A DNA stretch of 64,000 nt from an uncultured Rhodospirillales bacterium (lineage in GTDB: Bacteria > Pseudomonadota > Alphaproteobacteria > Azospirillales > Azospirillaceae), in contig CAIYNU010000006.1 of the NCBI GenBank assembly GCA_903927615.1, forward strand, positions 124,001 through 188,000, written 5' to 3'. The notes below the pieces were generated by a model. It made no database searches and was not told the DNA's origin. It saw nothing but the letters and a program-made list of their open reading frames with translations. This document shows positions 33,841 to 41,820 of this stretch, piece by piece. How positions within the stretch are numbered: the first letter of the stretch is position 1; the number at the start of each line of letters is the position of its first letter. The translations under genes and the position numbers were made by a program.

Positions 33841-33888
33841 GGTTTCTGGCCCGGTTTCTGGCCCGGTTTCTGGCCCGGTTTCTGGCAA
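33841..33888. repeat. 12-bp tandem repeat x4
   Basis: Four units of GGTTTCTGGCCC (the last ends in CAA) at 33841-33852, 33853-33864, 33865-33876 and 33877-33888. They lie in the divergent spacer, 80 bases before ATG 33969, where they could shift promoter spacing. Confidence 0.85.
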
Positions 33889-33968
33889 GGATCCCTGGCC
33901 AAAGGCCCCCTCTTTTCGAGTACCGTCGGGCCAAGACAATGTTCCACCCGGCCCCGTCAGGACGACCC

Positions 33969-36251
33969 ATGTCACGTTTCCGTCTGCCCGCCCTTGCCGC
34001 CCTGTTGTTTCGGTCTCTGCGGGCCGGGGTGACGGTGCTCGTCGTTGGCCTGCTGGGGGTGGCTGCCGCCTCCTGGGCCGGCCTGCTGGTCGTGGAACAA
34101 GGGATTGATCCGACACAGGTCGGGCCGGGACCGGTCCAGTGGATCGACTATCATGTGGATACGCCGTGGCGGACTTCCGGCCTGTTTGTCACCGAGTGCG
34201 ACGACAATTCGGGGGAATCCCGAGGGACTCTGCGCTCCGAACTGGTGCTCTATGAGGATGGCCGGCGTCTGGGGCCGGACCACAGTTTTGATGATGCGAT
34301 TCGCGATGCCGGCCGGGGCGCTTATTCATATCGCTGTCTGGACAGCGGCGCCAGCCGTGGCCTGGCCTTTTCGGCCTCCGACAACAGCGATCCGCGCGGC
34401 AACGGCCGGCATTACCGGGTGTCCTATCCGATCAAGATGGCGCCGACGCTGGTGATCGGTACCTTGGCCCTGTTTGTGATCCTGGTTCAGCGCCAGATCC
34501 TGAGCTGGGTTTACGAGCGGGACTGTCGCCGCCCGCTCTCGCCGTCACCGGCCTTGTCCCGGTGGGAAGTGATCGTCATGGCCCTGGTGGGGCTATCGTT
34601 GACGATTCTGTGGACTTTAGGGCACGGCCAGAGCATCAATTGGGATCAGAAGAATTATCATATATACGTCGCTTACTCCTGGCTTCATGATAGGACTCAT
34701 GTGGATATCGGCCCGGCTCAGGGGCAGGGCTGGATGAATCCGTTGCCCTATCTGCCCTATTACTTTGCCATTGAATACTTGCGGCCGATTTGGGCGGGAA
34801 TCGTGATCGGTATTTTCCCGGCCATTAATTTCGTCCTGGTCTATGCCATCGGCTGGATGATGTTCAGCCACTATTCGAGACTTCAGCGGCATACCCTGGT
34901 GTTCCTGGCGGCGCTGGTCGGCGTGACCGGGCCGATCTTTTTGTCGGAAGTGAGCACCACCTATATCGACAACACCGCCTGCATTCCGCTGCTGGCCGCG
35001 TTGGGCCTGGCCATCCGGTCCTTGAGCTGCGAGGAGTCCGACCGGCGGTTGCCGTGGCTGATCTTTGGCATGGGGCTGTTTCTGGGACTGGCGCTGGGTT
35101 TCAAGCTGACCCACGGGCCGTTTGCCGTGGGCCTGGCGGCGGCGTTTCTGGTGTGCGGCGGCTTGCGCCGGGTGCTGGTCAGGGTCGTGCCACTCGGACT
35201 GCTGGGAGCGGGGGTCGGATTCGGACTCGGCGGCGGTTATCCGGCGTTTCTGTTGTGGGAACAGTATGGCAATCCGCTCCTGCCCATGTTCAACACGATC
35301 TTCCGTGCGCCGCTGTTTCCGCCCATCGTCTTCATTCCGTATGCGGTGATTCCCCACTCGTTCGCCGAGGCGCTCGCCTATCCCGTCAGTTGGTTTCAGG
35401 GCGGCATGGTGACCCCGGACCGGCCCTTCTGTCTTCGGCCGTTCGGCTACCAGATGGCTTGCCTGAGCCGGTACACCGCGGAGTCACCGTTCTACGATTG
35501 CCGGTTTCTGTTGATTCATGTCCTGATCATCCTGACCGCCCTGATCACGGCAATCCGGGCGGTGGTGATGCGCGCGCACTTTGCGGCTTTTTATCGGGCT
35601 GCGCTGGTGCGCTCGGAAATTCGGTCGTGGCTGTTCCTGACCGTGTTTTGCGTCGTGTCCTATGGGATGTGGCTTTTGGAATTCGGCCTGTCGCGCTATC
35701 TGGTGGCGCTCGAACTGGTCAGTGGTGTGCTTTTGATGGTTGGGTTGTCGGTGGTCTTCCGGCGTTACCGCCACCGCGTCCTGGCCATGACCGCCTGCAC
35801 GGTGTTCTCGGTCGCCTGGACCCAGCCCATGGACTGGTCCCGGGTTCCTTATGGCCAGACGTGGTTCGATCTGTCGATTCCGGCGCCCCTGACCGCGCCG
35901 AACACCCTGTTCGTGATGGTCAGCGAGATGGCCTTCAGTTACATTATTCCGTCGTTTCCCGAAGACGCCCGTTTCATCCGGCTGAGCAGCACCACGCTGT
36001 TTCTGGAGCCGGACGCCTATCTTGGCCAGGTCGCGTTTCAGGAGATTGCGGCCCATCGCGGGCCGGTGTGGATGCTCACGGCCATGCCCCTCAATGCCAG
36101 GGACAGAACCCAACTGGCCCGCTTCCATGTCGATGTCGATTTTGACCGTTGCCTTCAGTTTTCATCCAATTCCGACCGGTTCACGGCCTGTCCGGCGACG
36201 ACCCATCGCCGTAGTGAGGGCGTTGCTCCACAGGCGTCAGGATCGCGGTGA
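33969..36251 (+). CDS. Large polytopic membrane protein (GT-C-like)
   Basis: A 760-residue protein. After a first membrane helix (about 15-42) comes a soluble loop of about 100 residues (to about 150), then about ten helices. The motif INWDQKNYHIYVAYSWLHDR in the next loop is an acidic, Tyr-rich site like those of GT-C sugar transferases. SEVSTTYIDNTACIPLL and GGGYPAFLLWEQYGNPLLP also look like conserved loop motifs. The final region holds RFHVDVDFDRCLQFSSNSDR, similar to other large GT-C-type proteins. ATG 33969 has AGGA seven bases upstream; in-frame extension to 33813 would translate the 12-bp repeats. Confidence 0.65.
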   Translation: MSRFRLPALAALLFRSLRAGVTVLVVGLLGVAAASWAGLLVVEQGIDPTQVGPGPVQWIDYHVDTPWRTSGLFVTECDDNSGESRGTLRSELVLYEDGRRLGPDHSFDDAIRDAGRGAYSYRCLDSGASRGLAFSASDNSDPRGNGRHYRVSYPIKMAPTLVIGTLALFVILVQRQILSWVYERDCRRPLSPSPALSRWEVIVMALVGLSLTILWTLGHGQSINWDQKNYHIYVAYSWLHDRTHVDIGPAQGQGWMNPLPYLPYYFAIEYLRPIWAGIVIGIFPAINFVLVYAIGWMMFSHYSRLQRHTLVFLAALVGVTGPIFLSEVSTTYIDNTACIPLLAALGLAIRSLSCEESDRRLPWLIFGMGLFLGLALGFKLTHGPFAVGLAAAFLVCGGLRRVLVRVVPLGLLGAGVGFGLGGGYPAFLLWEQYGNPLLPMFNTIFRAPLFPPIVFIPYAVIPHSFAEALAYPVSWFQGGMVTPDRPFCLRPFGYQMACLSRYTAESPFYDCRFLLIHVLIILTALITAIRAVVMRAHFAAFYRAALVRSEIRSWLFLTVFCVVSYGMWLLEFGLSRYLVALELVSGVLLMVGLSVVFRRYRHRVLAMTACTVFSVAWTQPMDWSRVPYGQTWFDLSIPAPLTAPNTLFVMVSEMAFSYIIPSFPEDARFIRLSSTTLFLEPDAYLGQVAFQEIAAHRGPVWMLTAMPLNARDRTQLARFHVDVDFDRCLQFSSNSDRFTACPATTHRRSEGVAPQASGSR

Positions 36252-36281
36252 AGACACACTCAGTGTGAGGCGGCCTTGCCT

Positions 36282-36874
36282 TCATACCAATCGGTACCAG
36301 TCCCAGGCCATGTCGTTGAACGCGAACACGCCTGCTTTGGCGATGGCGAGACCGACGCCGACGGTGAGAACGATCGCAAGCGTGATCGTGGTCCGATAGG
36401 TGACGAATTTCAGCGATGTGCGCTTCGTGCTTTCGGCTAGTGTCTCGTGTCAGCAAAATTGCCAGGTTAACGGTTTCCAAAGGCCGTCGGCCTTTGGTGG
36501 GGTCGTAGGGGCAAAGCCCCTACAAAATGCCTTCGGCGACCAGGGCGTTGCCCTGGACTCACCAAAGGCCGACGGCCTTTGGAAACCATGACTTTTACCG
36601 TGCAATTTAGCTGACGTGGTCCACTAGGTCAAACTCGCCGTCGGCATTGGCCGGTTTGGGGGCATAGAGCTTGTCCCACAGATATTCATTGGCGGTGTAA
36701 AGGACGATCCCCATGCCGGTAAAGCTGGCGGTGAGAGTTATCGCCTGTCGCCAACTTCCGGTCGCCGGTTTCAGGAACAACATGTTGGTGATGATGGTCC
36801 CGATCTTGCAGGTAACGCCTTTCAGGATCGAGTCCCGGAGCGATGCCGCCCCAAGCCTTGCGGTTTATCGTCAT
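36282..36874 (-). pseudogene. DUF2061-like membrane protein gene, broken by frameshift and MITE
   Basis: Two parts of a protein related to the gene upstream. ATG 36874 overlaps the upstream TGA (ATGA) and gives MTINRKAWGGIA, then a +1 shift near 36836 enters the frame DSILKGVTCKIGTIITNMLF and GMGIVLYTANEYLWDKLY. At 36626 the frame runs into an inserted element. Across the element (36438) the same frame goes on as AESTKRTSLKFVTYRTTITL and ends YRLV at 36282. Removing the insert with one TA joins the halves exactly in frame (GEFDL|AESTKR). Both segments match the repeated DUF2061 unit. The extra base lies in a short GGG run. Confidence 0.75.
36438..36626. mobile_element. IS630/Tc1-type MITE inserted at CTAG
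   Basis: A 185-bp element (36440-36624) flanked by a TA duplication (36438-36439 and 36625-36626) inside CTAG, the target of IS630-family elements. The ends are imperfect inverted repeats of about 40 bases (GTGTCTCGTGTCAGCAAAAT against GTGGACCACGTCAGCTAAAT). Inside them lies a perfect 28-bp inverted repeat (36472-36499 and 36560-36587), each arm itself a palindrome AAAGGCCGTCGGCCTTT. The core has hairpins AGGGGCAAAGCCCCT and CAGGGCGTTGCCCTG. There is no transposase gene. Confidence 0.8.
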
Positions 36875-37476
36875 TTTCCCACCATCGCCACTGCGGTTGG
36901 CTCGGGTTTTCCGCTAGACGTGAGACGGTTCCAGATCATGTCGTTTGCCACGTAGGCAACGGTTCGCGTCGTCGAGATGGCCACGGTCATCAGGGCCGAT
37001 GCCCCGAGTTCGTTGCCAAACAACAGGGCCAGCGTGAAGGTGCGGGTCATGCTGATGAGGCGATAGAGGATGGCTTTGTTGGGGTCGACGGGACGCACGC
37101 CGTCCGGCCCGGGCGGTTCCTCGCAGCATCGCTCCCAGGTGTATTCGAAGGCGTAGGTCAGCAGGGGCGAGGTGATCGTGTTGACGATCCCGAACAATCC
37201 TCCCGTGTCTTCGGCCTTTTCCGCTATCCCCATGTACCAGATTTGGTCCGTCGTGAGGACCGTGGCGGTATAGGTTATGGTTTTGTAGAGGGCCAGTATC
37301 GACGGCTCTGTGCCAACGAAAGGCCCCGGACTGACAGGCGCGTTGCTCTCGGCGAGGTCCCCTTGATGCTCGATCGGCCCGGCGAAGCCTTTTGAGGAGG
37401 GAAGGGCAGACAAGCACAAAAACGCAGCAACGATTCGGACGGCGAGACGCCGCCGCCAGCATAGTCGATCCAGCAT
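36871..37476 (-). CDS. DUF2061-like membrane protein (two repeat units)
   Basis: A 201-residue protein with an N-terminal signal-like helix (RIVAAFLCLSALPSSKGFAG) and two repeats of a two-helix membrane unit. The first is LYKTITYTATVLTTDQIWYM to YAFEYTWERC, the second LYRLISMTRTFTLALLFGNE to YVANDMIWNRL. The repeating K/R-S/T-ITYR-T start and W-aromatic end resemble the DUF2061 family of small membrane proteins, whose role is not established. ATG 37476 is used; a TTG at 37500 also fits. A broken homologue follows at once with a 4-base overlap, so the pair was one transcription unit. Confidence 0.6.
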   Translation of the reverse strand: MLDRLCWRRRLAVRIVAAFLCLSALPSSKGFAGPIEHQGDLAESNAPVSPGPFVGTEPSILALYKTITYTATVLTTDQIWYMGIAEKAEDTGGLFGIVNTITSPLLTYAFEYTWERCCEEPPGPDGVRPVDPNKAILYRLISMTRTFTLALLFGNELGASALMTVAISTTRTVAYVANDMIWNRLTSSGKPEPTAVAMVGK

Positions 37477-37879
37477 CGGAATAATCAGGCTTAAGGTCAA
37501 ATATCAGGGAACTGATTTTGTCCTAATAGCCCTACCTCTTGTAGCTAATTGCCGTCACAACCGTGACGACATTGCAAATCGTGGATATCACCTGCGAAGT
37601 AACTTGGCATCCCCTCATTCCCGGACAGAGTCATGCGCTCAGCACATGCGTTATCGACGACAACGTGTCTTTTCTGCACATCATCGATCAATCGCCGCCA
37701 CCAGGACTTCCCTGCACCCGCCAGGAGGCTGGCCTCCTGGACCACATGACGAGAAGGGTTCAAAGGGCCGACCGGCCCTGTGCGGGTGTGTGGGCAGAGC
37801 CCACAATGGGGCGTTGCCCCCGGACCCCACCAGGGGTGACTCCTTGGGATCCGTAACGTGTTGCGGTCACGCCCGCCCG
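37477..37879. other. Intergenic region with dispersed palindromic element
   Basis: No supported gene. From 37757 to 37858 it contains a repeat element: AAAGGGCCGACCGGCCCTGT, TGGGCAGAGCCCA, GGGGCGTTGCCCC and a CACCAGGGGTGACTCCTTGG block, the same parts in the same order as in the element at 26594-26670. Confidence 0.6.
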
Positions 37880-40300
37880 CTACCGCGGCGCCGGCAGGCG
37901 GACCTGATATCCGGGAAAGACGATCTCACCGATATCGCCGGTGATGCGATCGGCGCCGTTGACCGAATTCGCGCGGACGACGATGCGCAGGGAGTCGATG
38001 GGAGCCCCCGTCAGCGGAACCTCGATGGTCATCCGATCCCCAAGGCCGCTCAACCTGGCCACCAGCGTTTCCCGCCCCTGCACCCCGGTGAAGACATCCA
38101 GCGCCCTGAGCCTGGTTTCGGCGCGGTTAAACAGCACCATGCGCCGCAACGGCACCGGCCGGTTCAGGGTGATCCGAACAAAGTGCGGCATGGGGGTCGG
38201 CGTGGAAGACCAGGCCCGGCCGATGGGATGATCGACCCGGCCATCAAACAGGTATTCCTTGTGATAAGCGGGAAGGTCCTCGGAATCGGCGGTTATGCTG
38301 TCGACGGGTAACACGGGCAGGGTATCGGCGAAGAAATCGTCGTCCAGAGCCACCAGCCGTCGTTGACCGTCCGGATCCATCGGGATCAGGCCACGCACCG
38401 TGGCGTCAGGCTCCTTGTCGATCCGGTACAGGAACAGGCCGGTGTCGAGGGCGCCTGCGGGAAACATCGGCCCCATTTCGGCGCGAAAGGCCGCATTGTC
38501 GCGCAAAATCAGCAACCAGTCGAAGAACCGCAACCGGCCGGCCCATCCGGCACGGTCGAGCCGACACAGGCCGTCTGTGGGCTGGCTGGCGTCCGGCCGG
38601 GTCACGACGCACGAGTCAAAATGGTGCGGCAGCGCCTCCAGAAAGGGAACGAAATAGGGAAAGCCGATCGGTCGGCTGTGCCAGATGGTGGCGATCCGGC
38701 CGGTATGGTCGGCCCGCTCGAGCAGAAAGCCGATGCGGCGGGCGATCCGATCCCGTTCGGATTGCTGTGCTTCACTCTGGAGGTGATGCGTGACCGTGCT
38801 CGTCCAGGGCGGCAGCACCAGCAGCCAGGCCCCGCTCAGAACGAGCAGGACCGCCATACGGCTTCTCATCCGTCCCGGGCTGGCGGCCGGTTGCACCAGC
38901 AGGGCGATGGGCGTGAGCCACAGGGGCAACACCACGATGCTCATGTAACGCTCGAACGAGGACATCAGCCGGGCATCGTCGAACCCCAGGTTAAAGGAAT
39001 ACACCCGCAGCAAGCCGACCAGGAAAATCAGAAAGGCCAGGATCGAAACCACGGTCAGGATGACGGCGTGCCGTTGCTCGCGGCCACGGCTGGTGATCAC
39101 CACCGCGATCAGGGCGACCAGCGCCCCCAGGGCGTAGACCAGCATCGGCAGCGGTTCTTCCCGGCCGCTGGGAAGGATGCCCAACAAGGCCGGGCCGAAC
39201 TTGGCCGCGGCGATTTTTTGCTGGGGCGTCGCCTGCCGGTCATCGATCAATCCGCCGATGGTCTCGGCCACCGATCCCTTGATGGCGATCTGGGGGACCA
39301 TCTGATGGCCGGCCAGCCACAGGCTCCAGCTTTGCGCCGCGGCGATCGGCGTCGCGAACAGGACGGCCACGAGCAGCAATCGCTTCAGCACCACCGTCCC
39401 GGCCGGTCGCCGCGCCATCAGGGCCGCCAGTTCGAAGGCACCGCAGACCGTTGCCGCCACCAGGGCCAGAAACAGGCCGGCGTCCTTGATCAGGGGCAGG
39501 GCGAAGACGCACAGCAGCGTCACCCAGGCGAATCGCCGGCGGGAGGGGAGCAAGACCTGCAAGGCGATGGCCGCCCCGGCCAGACCGCCGATCAGGTGAT
39601 CGACATAGGCCGTCAGCAAACCGGCGCCATGGGGCGAAAAGGTCGCGATCAGGGCCGTCATCAGCCCCACGGTCAGGCCAAGGGCCAGGGGTCGGCGCCA
39701 GGTCAGCGGCGCCATCACCGCAGAAACGAAGGACAGGAAAAAGACGCCTTGGGCGAACAGGACGTCGTCTTCCCGAAAGGGCGGGCTCCCGCCGGAAAAA
39801 GGGCTTCCCGCCAGGAAAAAGGCATCGAACAGGGCGGCGCCGGGCGGATAGAGCCAGTAGTGCAACTCGGTGCCGGCGTTCGGAAGTCCGTTGGTCAGGA
39901 TCAGCGCCTTGACCGCCGACCCCCAGTGAGAAAACTCGTCGGACAGGTAGAATCGGGTTCCCCGACTGGCCAGCCACAGGCTGCCGGCGAAGATCAGAAA
40001 CAGGATCAGGGCCGGCGGTGCCGACCGGAGGTCGGCGCCGATCCGCCGCACCAGGGTCCCGAGTGCCATCGGCGCCGGCGAGGCCAGGCGTCGGCCATAG
40101 ACCAACAGCGATCCGGCCAGGATCAGGAGTCCGGCCGCCTGGAGCAGCATGATCGCCTGGTGGACCTGGCCGATCGCCGCCGCCGGATAGAGCAGCCCGA
40201 CCAGTCCCGCCGCCACCGCCACCGGGGAACAGGCGATGGGCAGTCGCGTCAGCCACGAGAGCCCGGCCGCCAGTCCGACGAAGGAAAGGAAAGCAATCAT
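37880..40300 (-). CDS. Large polytopic membrane protein with C-terminal discoidin-like domain
   Basis: An 806-residue protein with about twelve membrane helices. A loop near residue 145 reads YLSDEFSHWGSAVKALILTN, an acidic D-E pair in the position of the GT-C catalytic site, and TELHYWLYPPGAALFDAFFL follows. After the last helix (ending near WLLVLPPW) there are about 290 residues outside the membrane. The last 130 look like a galactose-binding/discoidin fold (RRMVLFNRAETRLRALDVFT, LRIVVRANSVNG). ATG 40300 starts MIAFLSF; the longer frame to 40390 is Pro-rich and unlikely. A glycan-assembly role is inferred. Confidence 0.65.
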   Translation of the reverse strand: MIAFLSFVGLAAGLSWLTRLPIACSPVAVAAGLVGLLYPAAAIGQVHQAIMLLQAAGLLILAGSLLVYGRRLASPAPMALGTLVRRIGADLRSAPPALILFLIFAGSLWLASRGTRFYLSDEFSHWGSAVKALILTNGLPNAGTELHYWLYPPGAALFDAFFLAGSPFSGGSPPFREDDVLFAQGVFFLSFVSAVMAPLTWRRPLALGLTVGLMTALIATFSPHGAGLLTAYVDHLIGGLAGAAIALQVLLPSRRRFAWVTLLCVFALPLIKDAGLFLALVAATVCGAFELAALMARRPAGTVVLKRLLLVAVLFATPIAAAQSWSLWLAGHQMVPQIAIKGSVAETIGGLIDDRQATPQQKIAAAKFGPALLGILPSGREEPLPMLVYALGALVALIAVVITSRGREQRHAVILTVVSILAFLIFLVGLLRVYSFNLGFDDARLMSSFERYMSIVVLPLWLTPIALLVQPAASPGRMRSRMAVLLVLSGAWLLVLPPWTSTVTHHLQSEAQQSERDRIARRIGFLLERADHTGRIATIWHSRPIGFPYFVPFLEALPHHFDSCVVTRPDASQPTDGLCRLDRAGWAGRLRFFDWLLILRDNAAFRAEMGPMFPAGALDTGLFLYRIDKEPDATVRGLIPMDPDGQRRLVALDDDFFADTLPVLPVDSITADSEDLPAYHKEYLFDGRVDHPIGRAWSSTPTPMPHFVRITLNRPVPLRRMVLFNRAETRLRALDVFTGVQGRETLVARLSGLGDRMTIEVPLTGAPIDSLRIVVRANSVNGADRITGDIGEIVFPGYQVRLPAPR

Positions 40301-40356
40301 GGTCTTGAGGCTTCCTGAGCCGTGCCGCGCCGGCCTGAACGGGCAGGGTGGCGCGC

Positions 40357-40815
40357 TTACCGGCAGTCGCCGAGCGATTTGGGGCCGCATTTCCGGCCAT
40401 CGATCCAGATCGCGTCGACGATGTTGGCCCCGGTCAGCCGGGCTCCGGTCAGGATGGCCCCGGTCAGATTGGCCTCCGACAGGTTGGTGTCGCGCAGGTC
40501 GGCGCCGGCCAGATTGGCCTTGCGCAACGAGGCGCCGCTGAGATCGGCGCCGGCCAGATACGCATTGCTCAGATCCGCCGCGGTCAGCAGGGCGCCGGCC
40601 AGGCTGGTGCCGCTGAGATCCGCCGCGGTCAGCACGGCCCCGTCCAGATCGGCGCCTTTCAGGTAGGCGTGTTGCAGATCAACCCCGGGACAGACGGTGT
40701 TCGACTTGATTTCGCAGCCATGGATGACGTGTTGCGCCCGGACCGCCGTGACCCCGATGACCAGGGTCAAAACGGCGGCCGCGACCGTGCCGGCGGCGGT
40801 GAAGGCAAAACGCAT
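40357..40815 (-). CDS. Secreted pentapeptide-repeat protein
   Basis: A 152-residue protein with a signal peptide (MRFAFTAAGTVAAAVLTLVI, ending AVRA-Q). Residues about 45-135 are pentapeptide repeats of the A(D/N)LxX type, for example ADLDGAVLTAADLSGTSLAG and ANLAGADLRDTNLSEANLTG, which form a right-handed beta-helix. Two Cys pairs, one before the repeats and one at the end (RKCGPKSLGDC), could form disulfides. It follows a MORN-repeat gene on the same strand with a short spacer. Function unknown. Confidence 0.85.
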   Translation of the reverse strand: MRFAFTAAGTVAAAVLTLVIGVTAVRAQHVIHGCEIKSNTVCPGVDLQHAYLKGADLDGAVLTAADLSGTSLAGALLTAADLSNAYLAGADLSGASLRKANLAGADLRDTNLSEANLTGAILTGARLTGANIVDAIWIDGRKCGPKSLGDCR

Positions 40816-40853
40816 GGCGGTTCTCCGGCTGCCAGCCTTGGTCCGGGACACGG

Positions 40854-41663
40854 TCAGCACGGTCCCCAATTGTCCGGGTCGTCCCAGATGATGGTGTTCT
40901 GATTGATCGGCAGCCCCTGATAGGTCTGCCCGATCACGGTGCCGGGATCGACGATGCGAATCTGGATGCGGGTGTCGTTGACGGCTTCGACGAAGCCGAC
41001 CATTTTGGTATCGATCATGCCCAGCATGGACGAACCGGGCCGGCAGATTTTGGTCCCGACCCGTCCCACCGACAGGCGCTCGTCGGTGGTGTAGAGGCGG
41101 TTCCCGGGGCCGATGACACCGTCGGTGATCACCGCGGCATAGCGGGTGCGATCGGCCTTGGTGTAAATGCCCGAGACCGGCTTGTCGTCCTGATAAAGTC
41201 CGTCGAAGCGGTCGCCGTTCGGCCAGATATAGGTGGCGTTACCCTGCTTCTTGCCGTTGCGCCAGTCACCCTGGTAGCCGCTGCCGTTCTTCCAGGTATA
41301 GGTTCCCTTGCCGCTCGGGGCGTCGTTTTTCCATTCGCCCTCGTAGCGGTCGCCGGTTTCCCAGGTGTTGACGCCGTGGCCCTGGGCCTTGCCCGCCACC
41401 CGCTCGCCGACATAGCTGCCGTTGGCTTTGCCGTCTTTGAACCACAGCAAGGTGCCCGAGCCGCTGGCCAGACCGTCCTGGCAGGGGCCGTCCCAGGACA
41501 CCGATTCCCCGGGTTCCGGGACCCCATCCCACACCTTGCATCCGGTTTTGCTATCGGCCAGCCAGTTGTCGGCCCCTTCGGCGCGGGCCTCCGGCAGCGC
41601 GGCCACGACCATCACCAGGGCTCCGGCCACCAGGCCAGCCAATACAGTCGATCTCGAACTCAT
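40854..41663 (-). CDS. Secreted MORN-repeat protein
   Basis: A 269-residue protein with a signal peptide (STVLAGLVAGALVMVVAALP, cleavage after EARA). The central part has at least four MORN motifs: GHGVNTWETGDRYEGEWKND, GKGTYTWKNGSGYQGDWRNG, GNATYIWPNGDRFDGLYQDD. The C-terminal 100 residues are a separate domain with three Cys and no recognised family. It is divergent from the TPR-methyltransferase gene. MORN repeats often bind membranes or proteins; the role here is unknown. Confidence 0.82.
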   Translation of the reverse strand: MSSRSTVLAGLVAGALVMVVAALPEARAEGADNWLADSKTGCKVWDGVPEPGESVSWDGPCQDGLASGSGTLLWFKDGKANGSYVGERVAGKAQGHGVNTWETGDRYEGEWKNDAPSGKGTYTWKNGSGYQGDWRNGKKQGNATYIWPNGDRFDGLYQDDKPVSGIYTKADRTRYAAVITDGVIGPGNRLYTTDERLSVGRVGTKICRPGSSMLGMIDTKMVGFVEAVNDTRIQIRIVDPGTVIGQTYQGLPINQNTIIWDDPDNWGPC

Positions 41664-41820
41664 GGTTACTCTCCGGGATAATCCGTGCCGGGCAGGGCGG
41701 GACGGCGGCACAGGTCCGGAGTATTGTCGATCGGGGCCTTTGGATCAATGGTTCGCGCAGGGCCATGGTTCGCGCTGGAACGGGGCGGGGCGGGGCGGCG
41801 GCAGGGGAGGAACGCGGGCG

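Noticed and set aside
37545..37763. Short open frames near 37.6 kb considered as genes
   Set aside because: No family resemblance, and the frames on both strands are similar in quality; the region ends in a dispersed repeat.
38363..40318. 651-codon plus-strand frame opposite the discoidin-type membrane protein
   Set aside because: Same reason: low-complexity Gln/Gly/His composition and no motifs, while the minus strand encodes a coherent membrane protein.
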